In this document: positions 16,235 to 24,663 of the stretch, one piece after another | How positions within the stretch are numbered: the first letter of the stretch is position 1 | Layout of the letters: the number at the start of each line of letters is the position of its first letter | DNA from: Egaibacter danicus | GTDB taxonomy: Bacteria; Pseudomonadota; Gammaproteobacteria; Burkholderiales; Burkholderiaceae_C | NCBI GenBank assembly: GCA_016707075.1 | Contig: JADJII010000008.1 | Location: 160,197-224,196, forward strand | Reading direction: 5' to 3' | DNA: 64,000 nucleotides | The notes under the pieces: generated by a model | Told to the model about the DNA's origin: nothing | The model's input: only the letters and a program-made list of their open reading frames with translations | Database searches by the model: none | Made by a program: the position numbers and the translations under genes

Positions 16235-17353
16235 CTACAGGGTATGGGTGCGATCACCCTGCGAAAAACCGAGCGCATCCCACGGCTCGCCCTTGAAAAA
16301 ACCGATGACCTTGAACAGCTCACCCATCTCGTGCTCCATGATCAGTTTTTGCGCCATGCTGCGCTCAGCCACCGGGGCACCATCCATCAGACTGACCAAG
16401 CCGCAGTTCATCAGAAAACGGGCCTGCGTGGCGTAGCCCAACACACCAAAGTCAGGAATGTCCTGCGCAGCCAGCGCAATACCCGTGAAATTCACGTGCG
16501 CCGTGATGTCCTTAAGCCCGACGTCGGCCAGCGGATTGGCGTCCATCAGATGGGCACGATGACACATCACGGTTCCCATATGGCGCTGGGGGTGGTAATA
16601 CTCCCCTTCCGGGAAACCATAGTCAATCAGGAACACGGCACCCTGCGCCAGTCGCTCGCCCAGCGTCCGCACAAAACTTTCGGCCTGGGGATGAATTTCC
16701 GTCACGTAGTCGTAGGCACCGGGTATCTCCACAGGTGGTCGCAGATCAGTTGCCTGATCCCGCCAAACCAGAGCGGGTTCAGATTGGGACAATTCCAGAG
16801 AAACACCACGCTCATGCCAGATACCCTTGACGCGGGCCAGCAATTTGACCGGCATGGCATCCAGCACCTCATTGCCCACCGCCACGCCGCTAAAAGTCGC
16901 CGGCAACTCGCTCACCCAGCGCACTTTGCCGGTGTGGGCTGAGAGCGTTTGCTGCTGCAGGGCTTTCAGCGATCCGGACAAATCAACGATGGTGTAGCTG
17001 CGAATCTGCTCACCCAGGGCCTCCAGCAACTGCAGCGCCAGCGCGCCAGAGCCTGCGCCGAACTCCCAAACGTCGCGGGTTTGGGTAACTGAAAGAGCCT
17101 GTGCCACCTGTGCCGCCAGAGCTTTTCCAAAAAACGGTGACATCTCGGGCGCCGTGACAAAATCACTCCCCTGCCCCTTCACTCCTCTGGGCATGGTGCC
17201 AAAAATCGCGCCTTCGTTGGTGTAGTAGCCCAATCCCGGTGTGTACAGGGCCTGACTCATGAAGGTATCGAACCCGATCCAGCCTCCCTGCGCCTGAATG
17301 GCTTGCGTCAGGCGGGAGTGAAGGGCGGTCGTTAAACTCTGGGGTGTTGTCAT
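16235..17353 (-). CDS. SAM-dependent methyltransferase, MidA/NDUFAF7 family
   Basis: 372 residues from MTTPQSLTTA (ATG 17353); the longer open frame overlaps the divergent reductase gene and is not needed. The SAM-binding loop VWEFGAGSGALALQLLE lies near 105, preceded by FVTAPEMSPFFGKALAAQV, a hallmark of the COG1565 family. Further conserved segments are VGNEVLDAMPV and FLIDYGFPEGEYYHPQR. Mitochondrial relatives methylate an arginine of complex I; the bacterial substrate is not established. Divergent from the folM-like gene (21-base gap), so promoters overlap. Confidence 0.9.
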   Translation of the reverse strand: MTTPQSLTTALHSRLTQAIQAQGGWIGFDTFMSQALYTPGLGYYTNEGAIFGTMPRGVKGQGSDFVTAPEMSPFFGKALAAQVAQALSVTQTRDVWEFGAGSGALALQLLEALGEQIRSYTIVDLSGSLKALQQQTLSAHTGKVRWVSELPATFSGVAVGNEVLDAMPVKLLARVKGIWHERGVSLELSQSEPALVWRDQATDLRPPVEIPGAYDYVTEIHPQAESFVRTLGERLAQGAVFLIDYGFPEGEYYHPQRHMGTVMCHRAHLMDANPLADVGLKDITAHVNFTGIALAAQDIPDFGVLGYATQARFLMNCGLVSLMDGAPVAERSMAQKLIMEHEMGELFKVIGFFKGEPWDALGFSQGDRTHTL

Positions 17354-17374
17354 TGCAGAGCGAATTGTCCCCGA

Positions 17375-18175
17375 ATGCCCGTCCCTTCCACCACACAACC
17401 CGTCAAACGCACCGTTCTGGTGACCGGCGCTGCCAAACGCCTGGGTCGCGAGATTGCGCTCGCGCTGGCCAGGGACGGCTGGCAGGTGGCCGTGCACTAC
17501 CGCGATTCGCTGGAAGATGCTACCAAAACAGTAGCTGACTGCGCACGACTGGCGGGGGCCAGTGCCCCATTTCGTGCCAATCTGTCAAATGAAACCGCGG
17601 TGCGCAACCTGCTGCCCAGCGTGATCAGCCATTTTGGGCACGTGGATGCCGTGGTCAACAGCGCCTCCACGTTTGAGCACGACACTGCGGCCAGCTTTGG
17701 TTTCGCCGCCATGGAAAAACACATGCGCAGCAACGCTGGAGCCGCCATTTTGCTGTCGCAGGCGCTCTGCAGCCACGTGAAGGCCAGACCTGGAAGTGAG
17801 CATGGCGACCCGGCCACGGGCGTGGTGGTCAACCTTCTGGACCAGAAGCTGTGGAACCAGAATCCGGACTTTTTTAGCTACACCTTGTCCAAGGCGGCGC
17901 TTGAAGCCGCCACAACTATGTTGGCGATCGCGCTATCACCCCAGATTCGAGTGGTGGGCGTGGCGCCGGGTCTGACCTTGACCAGCCCGATGCTTACTGA
18001 TGAACAGTTCAAGGCGCGACACAAACTCTCCCCGCTGGGGCGCTCATCCACCCCGGCCGATGTTGCAGCAACCGTCAAATTCGCGCTGGACAACCAGTCC
18101 ATCACCGGCACCACCTTGCTGGTGGATGGCGGCCAGCACCTGATGAAATTCGAACGCGATTTTTCGCTGATGTAA
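17375..18175 (+). CDS. SDR-family pteridine reductase (FolM-like)
   Basis: 266 residues. The N-terminal nucleotide motif TGAAKRLGREIA is the TGxxxRxG variant of NADPH-dependent pteridine reductases (PTR1/FolM) rather than the usual TGxxxGxG. The catalytic set Asp (NLLDQKLW), Tyr and Lys (FSYTLSKAAL) is arranged as in PTR1. The gene is followed 25 bases later by a dihydroneopterin aldolase family gene, which supports a role in reducing dihydromonapterin/dihydropterins to tetrahydro forms. The C-terminal VDGGQHL is typical of SDRs. Confidence 0.87.
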   Translation: MPVPSTTQPVKRTVLVTGAAKRLGREIALALARDGWQVAVHYRDSLEDATKTVADCARLAGASAPFRANLSNETAVRNLLPSVISHFGHVDAVVNSASTFEHDTAASFGFAAMEKHMRSNAGAAILLSQALCSHVKARPGSEHGDPATGVVVNLLDQKLWNQNPDFFSYTLSKAALEAATTMLAIALSPQIRVVGVAPGLTLTSPMLTDEQFKARHKLSPLGRSSTPADVAATVKFALDNQSITGTTLLVDGGQHLMKFERDFSLM

Positions 18176-18200
18176 CCAGCGGCTGGCCGCTCATACCCCC

Positions 18201-18575
18201 ATGAACAAACTCGACGGCAACCAGACACTGACGCTGACCGGCTTGCGCTTTGACGCCAGCCTGGGCATTCTGGAATTTGAAAAAACAGCGCCCCAGCCTA
18301 TTCAGGTGGATGCGGAACTGAACCTGGGAATCCAGCCGTTGCTGCCCCTCAACGACGAGATCCTTCATGTATTGGACTACCGCAAGGTAAGAAAAATCAT
18401 CATCGAGGAATGTACTGCCGAGCACATGAACCTGCTGGAAAGCCTGATTGGCAAACTGGCCAACCGGCTCATGCAGTTGCCGGGCGTACTGGGCGTGCGG
18501 GTCAAGATTGCCAAGCTGGAGATTTTTGACGACTGCGAAGTGGCCATTCGCGTTGAAACAGGGCAATGGGTATGA
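18201..18575 (+). CDS. folB: Dihydroneopterin aldolase / epimerase (FolB/FolX family)
   Basis: 124 residues of the tunnelling-fold family. Glu in GILEFEK, Tyr in LDYRKV and Lys in VRVKIAKLEIF are the expected active-site residues. It acts on dihydroneopterin (or its triphosphate in the FolX branch) in tetrahydrofolate/monapterin synthesis; the branch cannot be decided by eye. It lies between the pteridine reductase gene and ttcA, whose start overlaps this gene's stop by four bases. Confidence 0.85.
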   Translation: MNKLDGNQTLTLTGLRFDASLGILEFEKTAPQPIQVDAELNLGIQPLLPLNDEILHVLDYRKVRKIIIEECTAEHMNLLESLIGKLANRLMQLPGVLGVRVKIAKLEIFDDCEVAIRVETGQWV

Positions 18576-19510
18576 GCGCCGTGTGGGTTGAGCCTGAAAT
18601 CGTCCCATCGCCAGGGGACGCCAAAGTCGACTTCAAGATTGAGCGCGAGACGCACAAGCTGGAAAAGCGCCTGTGCCGCCAGGTGGGCCAGGCCATCGTG
18701 GACTTCAACATGATTGAAGAAGGCGACCGCGTGATGGTGTGTGTATCCGGCGGCAAAGACAGCTACGGCATGCTCGACATCCTGCTGAAGATGCAGGCCC
18801 GAGCCCCCGTGCGGTTTGAACTGATTGCCGTCAATCTGGACCAGAAGCAGCCCGGCTTTCCCGACCACATCCTGCCCGCCTATCTGAAGCAGCTGGGCGT
18901 GCCGTTTCACATTGAAAACCAGGATACCTATTCCATCGTCAAGCGCGTCATCCCCGAAGGCAAGACGATGTGCAGCCTGTGCAGCCGTTTGCGCCGGGGC
19001 ATTCTGTACCGGGTGGCCGATGAACTGGGCGCCACCAAGATTGCGCTGGGCCACCACCGAGATGACATGCTGCAAACCTTCTTTCTGAACATGTTTTTTG
19101 GCGGCAAACTCAAGGGCATGCCCCCCAAGCTGGTCAGCGACGATGGCAAACACATTGTCATTCGCCCCATGGCCAACGTGGCCGAGAAAGACCTGACCCG
19201 CTGGGCCACGCACCGCGAGTTCCCCATCATCCCCTGCACACTGTGCGGCAGTCAGGAGAATCTGCAGCGCAAACAGGTGGGCCAGATGTTGCGGGAGTGG
19301 GAGAAAAAACATCCCGGCCGCATCGAGAGCATGTTCAGCGCGTTGCAAAACGTGGTGCCGTCACACCTGATGGATGGAACCCGTTACGATTTCAAGGGTC
19401 TGAAGATAACCGGCGTGGCCAGTGACGATGGCGACAAGGCATTTGATGCAGACGAGTTCCCAACAATCACGACCCGAGCCCTGCCGGGACTGCAGGTCAT
19501 AAGGGGTTAA
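18572..19510 (+). CDS. ttcA: tRNA 2-thiocytidine(32) synthetase TtcA
   Basis: 312 residues from the second Met (ATG 18572, ATGA overlap with folB). PP-loop SGGKDS at about 59-64; cysteine pairs CSLC (about 133-136) and CTLC (about 221-224) bind the 4Fe-4S cluster used for sulfur transfer. The ALGHHRDDMLQTFFLNMFFG segment is highly typical. The enzyme ATP-dependently thiolates C32 of several tRNAs. Length is normal for the family. Confidence 0.96.
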   Translation: MSAVWVEPEIVPSPGDAKVDFKIERETHKLEKRLCRQVGQAIVDFNMIEEGDRVMVCVSGGKDSYGMLDILLKMQARAPVRFELIAVNLDQKQPGFPDHILPAYLKQLGVPFHIENQDTYSIVKRVIPEGKTMCSLCSRLRRGILYRVADELGATKIALGHHRDDMLQTFFLNMFFGGKLKGMPPKLVSDDGKHIVIRPMANVAEKDLTRWATHREFPIIPCTLCGSQENLQRKQVGQMLREWEKKHPGRIESMFSALQNVVPSHLMDGTRYDFKGLKITGVASDDGDKAFDADEFPTITTRALPGLQVIRG

Positions 19511-19542
19511 GGGGGCAGATTTTTCAGCACAGGAGGGGAGTC

Positions 19543-20160
19543 ATGAAACGTTCCATCTCGTCTATTTTTGCAGCGGTGGCACTGTTTGCAGCCGCCAGCC
19601 TGTTGAGCGCCTGTTCCACGGTCATGATGGTGGATTCAGAAGTGCGGTCCTACGCTACCCAGCCTGCCATTCCAGCCGGCGCGACGTACCGGTTTGAGCG
19701 CCTGCCATCCCAGCTGGGTAACAGCCGGCAGACTTTGCTGGAAAGTTTTACCGAAAATGCCCTTGGCAAAGTGGGTTTGCGACGTGATGACGCCGCTGCC
19801 CAGTACAGTGTGCAGGTCAGCGAAGGACTTATTCGCGAAAACAGGGCACCCTGGAATGACCCATGGCGTCAGGGCATGTGGTCGGGCAGTGTTCAATTGA
19901 GTAATCATGGCAGTGGTGTTGGCCTGTGGTTTCCGATGTATCCGTTTCCAGATCCGCCTTGGTACGTGCGCGAAGTGAGCCTGATCCTGCGCAATCTGGC
20001 CAGCGCAAAAGTCGTCTACGAAACCCGGGCCGTGCATGACGGGCCGGCGGCACACAGTGATGCGGTGTTGCCGGCCATGCTGGAGGCCGCACTGCGAGAT
20101 TTCCCGAATCCGCCGCAAGGCGCGCGGCGCATCAATATCGAGGCGCCACGCAATCCGTAA
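19543..20160 (+). CDS. DUF4136-type lipoprotein
   Basis: 205 residues with an N-terminal signal and lipobox LLSAC (Cys about residue 24), so lipidated and membrane-anchored in the periplasm or outer membrane. The body (YATQPAIPAGATYRFERLPSQ, QYSVQVSEGLI, VSLILRNLASAKVVYETRAV) fits the DUF4136 fold seen in many proteobacterial lipoproteins. RBS AGGAGGGG lies upstream of ATG 19543. Function unknown; 10 bases upstream of the next gene and probably co-transcribed with it. Confidence 0.82.
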   Translation: MKRSISSIFAAVALFAAASLLSACSTVMMVDSEVRSYATQPAIPAGATYRFERLPSQLGNSRQTLLESFTENALGKVGLRRDDAAAQYSVQVSEGLIRENRAPWNDPWRQGMWSGSVQLSNHGSGVGLWFPMYPFPDPPWYVREVSLILRNLASAKVVYETRAVHDGPAAHSDAVLPAMLEAALRDFPNPPQGARRINIEAPRNP

Positions 20161-20170
20161 AATCCGGCTG

Positions 20171-20812
20171 ATGCAAGCCACCCAAATCATCGCAGTACGC
20201 CACGGAGAAACTGCCTGGAACGTTGAAACACGCATCCAGGGGCAACTCGACATACCGCTCAATGAGACCGGCCGCTGGCAGGCCCAGCGCGTCGCCCGCG
20301 CGCTGGCTGCCCGCGAGCCGAATGCCGCGCTCTATAGCAGCGACCTGCTGCGCGCTTGGGACACGGCCATATCGATCGCCGACGCCACCGGCCTGCAGCT
20401 GCAGACCAATGAAGGCCTGCGGGAACGCGGCTTTGGCACGTTTCAGGGCAAGACTTATGCCGAAATCGAAACCACTTGGCCTCAGGAAACGCTTCGCTGG
20501 CGCAAACGTGAGCCGGAGTGGTCGCCGCCCGAAGGTGAGTCGCTGCTGCAATTTCGCCAGCGTGTGCTGGACACAGCCCACGCCCTGGCAGCGCGGCACA
20601 TGGGCGAGCAGATTGTGATGGTGGCCCATGGCGGCGTGATGGACATCCTGTACCGTGCAGCCACCGGGCTGGACCTGCAGGCCCCCCGAACCTGGGCACT
20701 GGGCAATGCAGCCATCAACAGATTGCTGTGGACCCCCGACGGGTTCACGCTGGTGGGTTGGGCCGACACATCCCATCTGGATGACGAAACCATGGACGAA
20801 ACGACGGCATGA
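20171..20812 (+). CDS. Histidine phosphatase family protein (phosphoglycerate-mutase-like)
   Basis: 213 residues from ATG 20171. The catalytic RHGE motif (AVRHGETAWNVETRIQGQLD) is at residues about 9-12, the second Arg in YSSDLLRAWDTA, Glu in RERGFGTFQGKTY, and the second His in MVAHGGVMDILY. This set fits cofactor-independent-looking broad phosphatases of the GpmB/CobC type. The ATGA overlap with the downstream membrane oxygenase fusion suggests co-translation. Substrate unknown. Confidence 0.88.
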   Translation: MQATQIIAVRHGETAWNVETRIQGQLDIPLNETGRWQAQRVARALAAREPNAALYSSDLLRAWDTAISIADATGLQLQTNEGLRERGFGTFQGKTYAEIETTWPQETLRWRKREPEWSPPEGESLLQFRQRVLDTAHALAARHMGEQIVMVAHGGVMDILYRAATGLDLQAPRTWALGNAAINRLLWTPDGFTLVGWADTSHLDDETMDETTA

Positions 20813-22575
20813 GCCCCAGCCAGATCATCGTTCTGGCAACTCCTGTTTTTTTGTTGCTGATCGCGGTGGAATTTGCCTGGGGTTATGCCCACGGGCGCAA
20901 CACGTATCGCCTCAACGATGCCATCAACAGCATCAGCCTGGGCGTGCTGAGTCAACTGGGTGCCCTGTTCACCAAACTGCTGACGCTGGGCATCTACACT
21001 GCGGTCTATTCGGCTGTGGCGTTATACCCAGATACAGCGTTCTGGAGCACCTGGTATGGCGCGCTGCTGGCGCTGGTGTTTTACGACTTCTGCTACTACT
21101 GGCTGCACCGCGCCGGGCATCGCAGCGCCATCTTGTGGGCGGCGCACGTGGTGCACCACCAGAGCCAGTGTTACAACCTGTCCACGGCGCTGCGCCAAAC
21201 CGGCAGCGGCCCGCTGCTGGCCTGGGTCTTTTACCTGCCGATGGCGATAGCCGGCGTGCCACCCCTGATCTTCGCCATCGTGGGGCTGGTCGACCTGTTG
21301 TATCAGTTCTGGGTGCACACGGAGCAGGTGAACAAACTGGGCTGGTTCGACCGGGTGTTTTGCTCGCCCTCCAATCACCGCGTGCATCACGCGGTCAACG
21401 ACGGCTATCTGGACAAAAACTATGGTGGCATCCTGATCCTGTGGGATCGGCTGTTTGGCACCTTTCGCGAAGAAGATGAGCCCAGCGTCTATGGCACTCG
21501 TGGCCCGCTCAACAGCTGGGACCCGTTGTGGGCCAACGCCGAGGTCTACTGGGGTTTGATGCAGGACAGCTGGCGCGCACAGAACTGGGCAGACAAAGTG
21601 CGGGTTTGGTTCAGGCCACCGGGCTGGCGCGCGAACGATGTGGCGCTGAAGTTTCCCAAACCCACATTCGAACTGTCCCGCGTGCAGGTCTATGACCCGG
21701 TTGTCAGCCGTGGGGCAAGCCTGTTCGCGGCTGCGCAGTTCACGCTGCTGTTGTCAGGCGTTTCCGCAGTCCTGTGGTTTGCCGATGTCATGCCACTGCG
21801 CAGCAGTGCCGTGTGGACTCTGGCGCTCGTGACGGGCTACTGGGTCGTGGGCGCGCTATTGCAAGGCCGCATCACCGTGCTGGAGGCGCTGATGATCGAC
21901 TGCGCCGCAATGGCCACAGTTACCAGTGCGCTGGGCTTGCTGGATCTGCACTACGCGTTCAAACCTCTGACAATGGCAATTGCTATTATTTTTGCAGCTA
22001 CTTACGTATATTCCACGAGGTCTGGAGGCCGATTTGGCACTTATTTCTATGCTTTTCTGACCGCTGCATTGACATGCTCCCTGCTGGGTGACGTATTCCT
22101 GATGCTGCCCGGCAACTACTTCATACCCGGGCTCGCATCGTTTCTGGTAGCGCATCTGTTTTACATCGCCCTGTTTCGGCAGGGTCAGGCCTGGTTTCCA
22201 AGCCGAAGGGCGCTGCTCATCGTTGTTGCCTTCGGCGCGGCGATGTATGCCTTGTTGTGGCCCAGTCTGCATGACCCGGTGCTGAAGCTGGCGGTGGCTG
22301 CCTACGTGGCGGCGATTTCACTGATGACGGCGCAGGCGATTGGGCGGGCTGCGGTGGTGGGCGATCACGCGTCACGCTGGGCGGCCGTGGGCGCCGGTGT
22401 GTTCATGCTGAGCGACTCGCTGATCGCCATTAACAAGTTCCTGCAGCCTGTTCCGCTGGCACCCCTGTGGATTCTGGCCTCTTACTACGCCGCGCAGTTA
22501 TTGATCGTTCACAACGTCTGCCGGACACAATCCGCCAGTTTGAGGCATCAGGACCGGCGCACACCTTCAGCCTGA
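20809..22575 (+). CDS. Fusion: alkylglycerol-monooxygenase-like (fatty acid hydroxylase) domain + YhhN/lysoplasmalogenase-like domain
   Basis: 588 residues, integral membrane. The N-terminal ~300 residues carry the di-iron histidine boxes of the sterol desaturase/fatty acid hydroxylase superfamily (HRAGH, HVVHHQSQ, SPSNHRVHHAVN) together with QFWVHTEQV and YGGILILWDRLFGTF, typical of the alkylglycerol monooxygenase (AGMO) branch. From about residue 305 a second polytopic domain contains LLGDVFLMLP, FLVAHLFYIALF and FMLSDSLIAINKF, the conserved acidic and His positions of YhhN/TMEM86 (lysoplasmalogenase). Both parent enzymes cleave ether-type lipid bonds. The linker segment AIIFAATYVYSTRSGGRFG is encoded by a dispersed repeat copy. 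Confidence 0.85.
   Translation: MSPSQIIVLATPVFLLLIAVEFAWGYAHGRNTYRLNDAINSISLGVLSQLGALFTKLLTLGIYTAVYSAVALYPDTAFWSTWYGALLALVFYDFCYYWLHRAGHRSAILWAAHVVHHQSQCYNLSTALRQTGSGPLLAWVFYLPMAIAGVPPLIFAIVGLVDLLYQFWVHTEQVNKLGWFDRVFCSPSNHRVHHAVNDGYLDKNYGGILILWDRLFGTFREEDEPSVYGTRGPLNSWDPLWANAEVYWGLMQDSWRAQNWADKVRVWFRPPGWRANDVALKFPKPTFELSRVQVYDPVVSRGASLFAAAQFTLLLSGVSAVLWFADVMPLRSSAVWTLALVTGYWVVGALLQGRITVLEALMIDCAAMATVTSALGLLDLHYAFKPLTMAIAIIFAATYVYSTRSGGRFGTYFYAFLTAALTCSLLGDVFLMLPGNYFIPGLASFLVAHLFYIALFRQGQAWFPSRRALLIVVAFGAAMYALLWPSLHDPVLKLAVAAYVAAISLMTAQAIGRAAVVGDHASRWAAVGAGVFMLSDSLIAINKFLQPVPLAPLWILASYYAAQLLIVHNVCRTQSASLRHQDRRTPSA
21982..22036 (+). repeat. Dispersed repeat copy inside the oxygenase/YhhN fusion gene
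   Basis: Reads GCTATT, six bases, GCAGCTACTTACGTATAT, then CACGAGGTCTGGAGGCC and GATTTG. The 55-base copy is in frame, encoding AIIFAATYVYSTRSGGRFG in a loop of the YhhN-like domain. It aligns base for base with the copy at 31.2 kb. Confidence 0.7.
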
Positions 22576-22883
22576 AGGACAGCCTTGAGGCGGCGTACCT
22601 CGTTTTGCAAAGCGAGTATCAGCGCTGCCGCGTCCAGCCCGACGCCAAAGTCACGCTCCAGACGACGCACCTCCAAAGCGCTTTGCAGATCCGCGCTTTG
22701 AAACCGCCAGTCATCGGGCGAGGCGCCGGGTTCGGGCACGCCGACGATGCCAAGTTCCACGAGCTGGACGACCCAGTCGATCTCTGCTCCACACGCATGG
22801 GCCAGCTCACCGGCGGCGAGTGGATACGCATCGCCCACGATCGTTGCTGTAGCTGTAATAACGGTATGACTGGACACGTTCAC
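22548..22883 (-). CDS. cbpM: Chaperone modulator CbpM (MerR-like)
   Basis: 111 residues with a short MerR-like winged-helix part (ELAHACGAEIDWVVQLVELGIV) and a C-terminal helical/coiled region (ALILALQNEVRRLKAVLQ). It directly follows the cbpA gene, overlapping it by four bases, the usual arrangement of CbpM, which binds and inhibits the J-domain of CbpA. Its 3' end overlaps the convergent membrane fusion gene by 28 bases. Confidence 0.85.
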   Translation of the reverse strand: MNVSSHTVITATATIVGDAYPLAAGELAHACGAEIDWVVQLVELGIVGVPEPGASPDDWRFQSADLQSALEVRRLERDFGVGLDAAALILALQNEVRRLKAVLQAEGVRRS

Positions 22884-23860
22884 CCTCCTGAAGTGCCAAG
22901 ATGGCGGCGCGGATTGAACGGCGCAGCCTTGGCCAGTTGTTCATACGCCTGACGTGCGGCCTCACTGTCTGCCGGCGGCAGTGCGATTTCCAGCAACAGG
23001 TAAAGGTGACCCGCGGGTTTGCCTGGCAGGCCACGCTCCTTGAGGCGCAATTTGAGGCCGTTTCGCGCATTGGGCGGCACTGTGACTTCCACCACGCCGC
23101 CGCCTGGTGTTGGTACCTGCACCTGCGCACCCAGCGCCGCCTCGGTTGGCGTGACTGGCAGCGTCATGTACAGGTCACGCCCTTCCACACGATAGAGCTT
23201 GTGCTGCGCAATGCGAACTTCAAGGTACAAGTCCCCCGGCGCCTCGCCGCCGTGCCCCGGCATGCCTTGGCCCGCCAGCCGGATGAACTGACCCGGACGG
23301 ACGCCCGCGGGAATCTTGACACTGAGCGTGCGGTTGACATACGCGGGTTGTCCCTTGGTGTCCACCTCCAGTGCACGCAGCACGATTTCCCGCTCGGCGC
23401 CCTTGATGGCATCTTCAACAGATATCTCGATGGCGGCGTGGTGATCCTCCCCGCGTGCGCGGTATTGGCGGCTCTGCGCGCCCCGATGCTCACCCTTGCC
23501 AAATACAGACGAAAAGAACTCACTGAATTCAGCATGATCTGCCGGGCCTGCCCCGGGGCCGCGATGAAACTCAAAACCCTGATCCCATCCTGGCGGCGGC
23601 TGGTAGTTGCCATGGCCGTCACCGCCTGTCCCGTAGCCCTGTGCAACCCGATCAGCCAGCGCGTCATAGGCAGCACGCTTCTCCTTGTCGCGCAGCACGT
23701 CATTGGCTTCGTTGATGTCGCGCATGCGCGCCTGTGCATCCGGCTCCTTGCTGACGTCCGGGTGGTATTTGCGGGCCAGCTTGCGGTAGGCCTTGCGCAC
23801 GTCCTCCTCCGACGCGGTGCGCTCGATGCCCAGGGTTTTGTAGTAGTCCTTGAAGTCCAT
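22880..23860 (-). CDS. cbpA: Curved DNA-binding protein CbpA (DnaJ family)
   Basis: 326 residues. A J-domain with HPD at 33-35 is followed by a Gly/Phe-rich linker (about 75-115: GYGTGGDGHGN, GWDQGFEFHRG), then two DnaJ C-terminal beta domains (LSVKIPAGVRPGQFIRLAGQG, VTVPPNARNGLKLRLKERG). There is no zinc-finger domain, as in CbpA. It acts as a DnaK co-chaperone and nucleoid-associated protein and is coupled to cbpM downstream. Confidence 0.93.
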   Translation of the reverse strand: MDFKDYYKTLGIERTASEEDVRKAYRKLARKYHPDVSKEPDAQARMRDINEANDVLRDKEKRAAYDALADRVAQGYGTGGDGHGNYQPPPGWDQGFEFHRGPGAGPADHAEFSEFFSSVFGKGEHRGAQSRQYRARGEDHHAAIEISVEDAIKGAEREIVLRALEVDTKGQPAYVNRTLSVKIPAGVRPGQFIRLAGQGMPGHGGEAPGDLYLEVRIAQHKLYRVEGRDLYMTLPVTPTEAALGAQVQVPTPGGGVVEVTVPPNARNGLKLRLKERGLPGKPAGHLYLLLEIALPPADSEAARQAYEQLAKAAPFNPRRHLGTSGG

Positions 23861-23948
23861 TGTTTTCTTTGAGGCTGCAGTTCAGCGTAACCAGTATGCG
23901 CTTTTCGCGTCAACAAAACTTGATGGAAATCAAGGCCTGAAACAAAGG

Positions 23949-24659
23949 TCAGGTCGGTTCATCCCGCGCGATGCGCCCATCGATCAGTTCTACGAGACGG
24001 TCGCAGCGCGCTGCCAGGCGCGGGTCATGCGTGACCACCACAAAGGAGATACCCAGTTCGGCATGCATGCGGCGCATCTGCACGAACACCTCGTCCGAAG
24101 AAGCCGTGTCAAGATTGCCCGTGGGTTCGTCAGCCAACACGAGCGGGGGCTCATGAACCAGTGCCCGGGCGATCGCCACACGCTGCTGCATGCCGCCTGA
24201 CAGCTCGGACGGCCGCTTGTTCATGGCATCAGCCAGACCCACGGCAGCCAGCAGTTCGCGCGCGTGCGCCAGCCGCCTGGCGCTGACACGGCCCTCACTC
24301 ATCAGCGCGGGCATCGTCACGTTTTCCAGCGCCGTAAAGGCGGGCAGGAGGTGGTGAAACTGAAATACAAAACCCAGTCGGGTTCGCCGGCGCATGGTCA
24401 GTTCCGTATCGCCGAGCCCCTGCATCTCCTCGTCCTGCAAGCGGTAACTGCCAGAGGTCATGCGCTCGAGCAAACCCACGATATTGAGCAGTGTGCTTTT
24501 GCCGGAGCCGGATGGCCCGATCAACGCCACGAACTCACCGCGATCCACCCGCAGCGACAGGCCATGCAGCACTTCAGCTTCGCTCGGCAAACCCGGGTTA
24601 TAGGTTTTGCGAACGTCGCGCAATTCGATCAGCGCGTGCGAAGCCTTGGCCGGATTCAT
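23949..24659 (-). CDS. ABC exporter ATP-binding protein (LolD/MacB/DevA type)
   Basis: 236 residues from MNPAKASHAL (ATG 24659). Walker A GPSGSGKST, signature LSGGMQQRVAIARAL, Walker B LVLADEPTGNLD and H-loop VVVTHD are all intact; LADEPTGNLD is typical of the MacB/LolD/FtsE branch that drives mechanotransmission permeases. Four bases downstream of the FtsX-domain permease, with a membrane-fusion protein two genes upstream, so this is the ATPase of a tripartite exporter rather than the lipoprotein-sorting LolCDE complex. Confidence 0.9.
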   Translation of the reverse strand: MNPAKASHALIELRDVRKTYNPGLPSEAEVLHGLSLRVDRGEFVALIGPSGSGKSTLLNIVGLLERMTSGSYRLQDEEMQGLGDTELTMRRRTRLGFVFQFHHLLPAFTALENVTMPALMSEGRVSARRLAHARELLAAVGLADAMNKRPSELSGGMQQRVAIARALVHEPPLVLADEPTGNLDTASSDEVFVQMRRMHAELGISFVVVTHDPRLAARCDRLVELIDGRIARDEPT

Positions 24660-24663
24660 GGCA

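Noticed and set aside
18377..19348. Long minus-strand open frame of over 300 codons
   Set aside because: It is a shadow of ttcA on the opposite strand, rich in His/Gln and without family motifs.
22901..23872. Plus-strand open frame of 323 codons
   Set aside because: Antisense to cbpA, which has a clear J-domain; no start context or motif on the plus strand.
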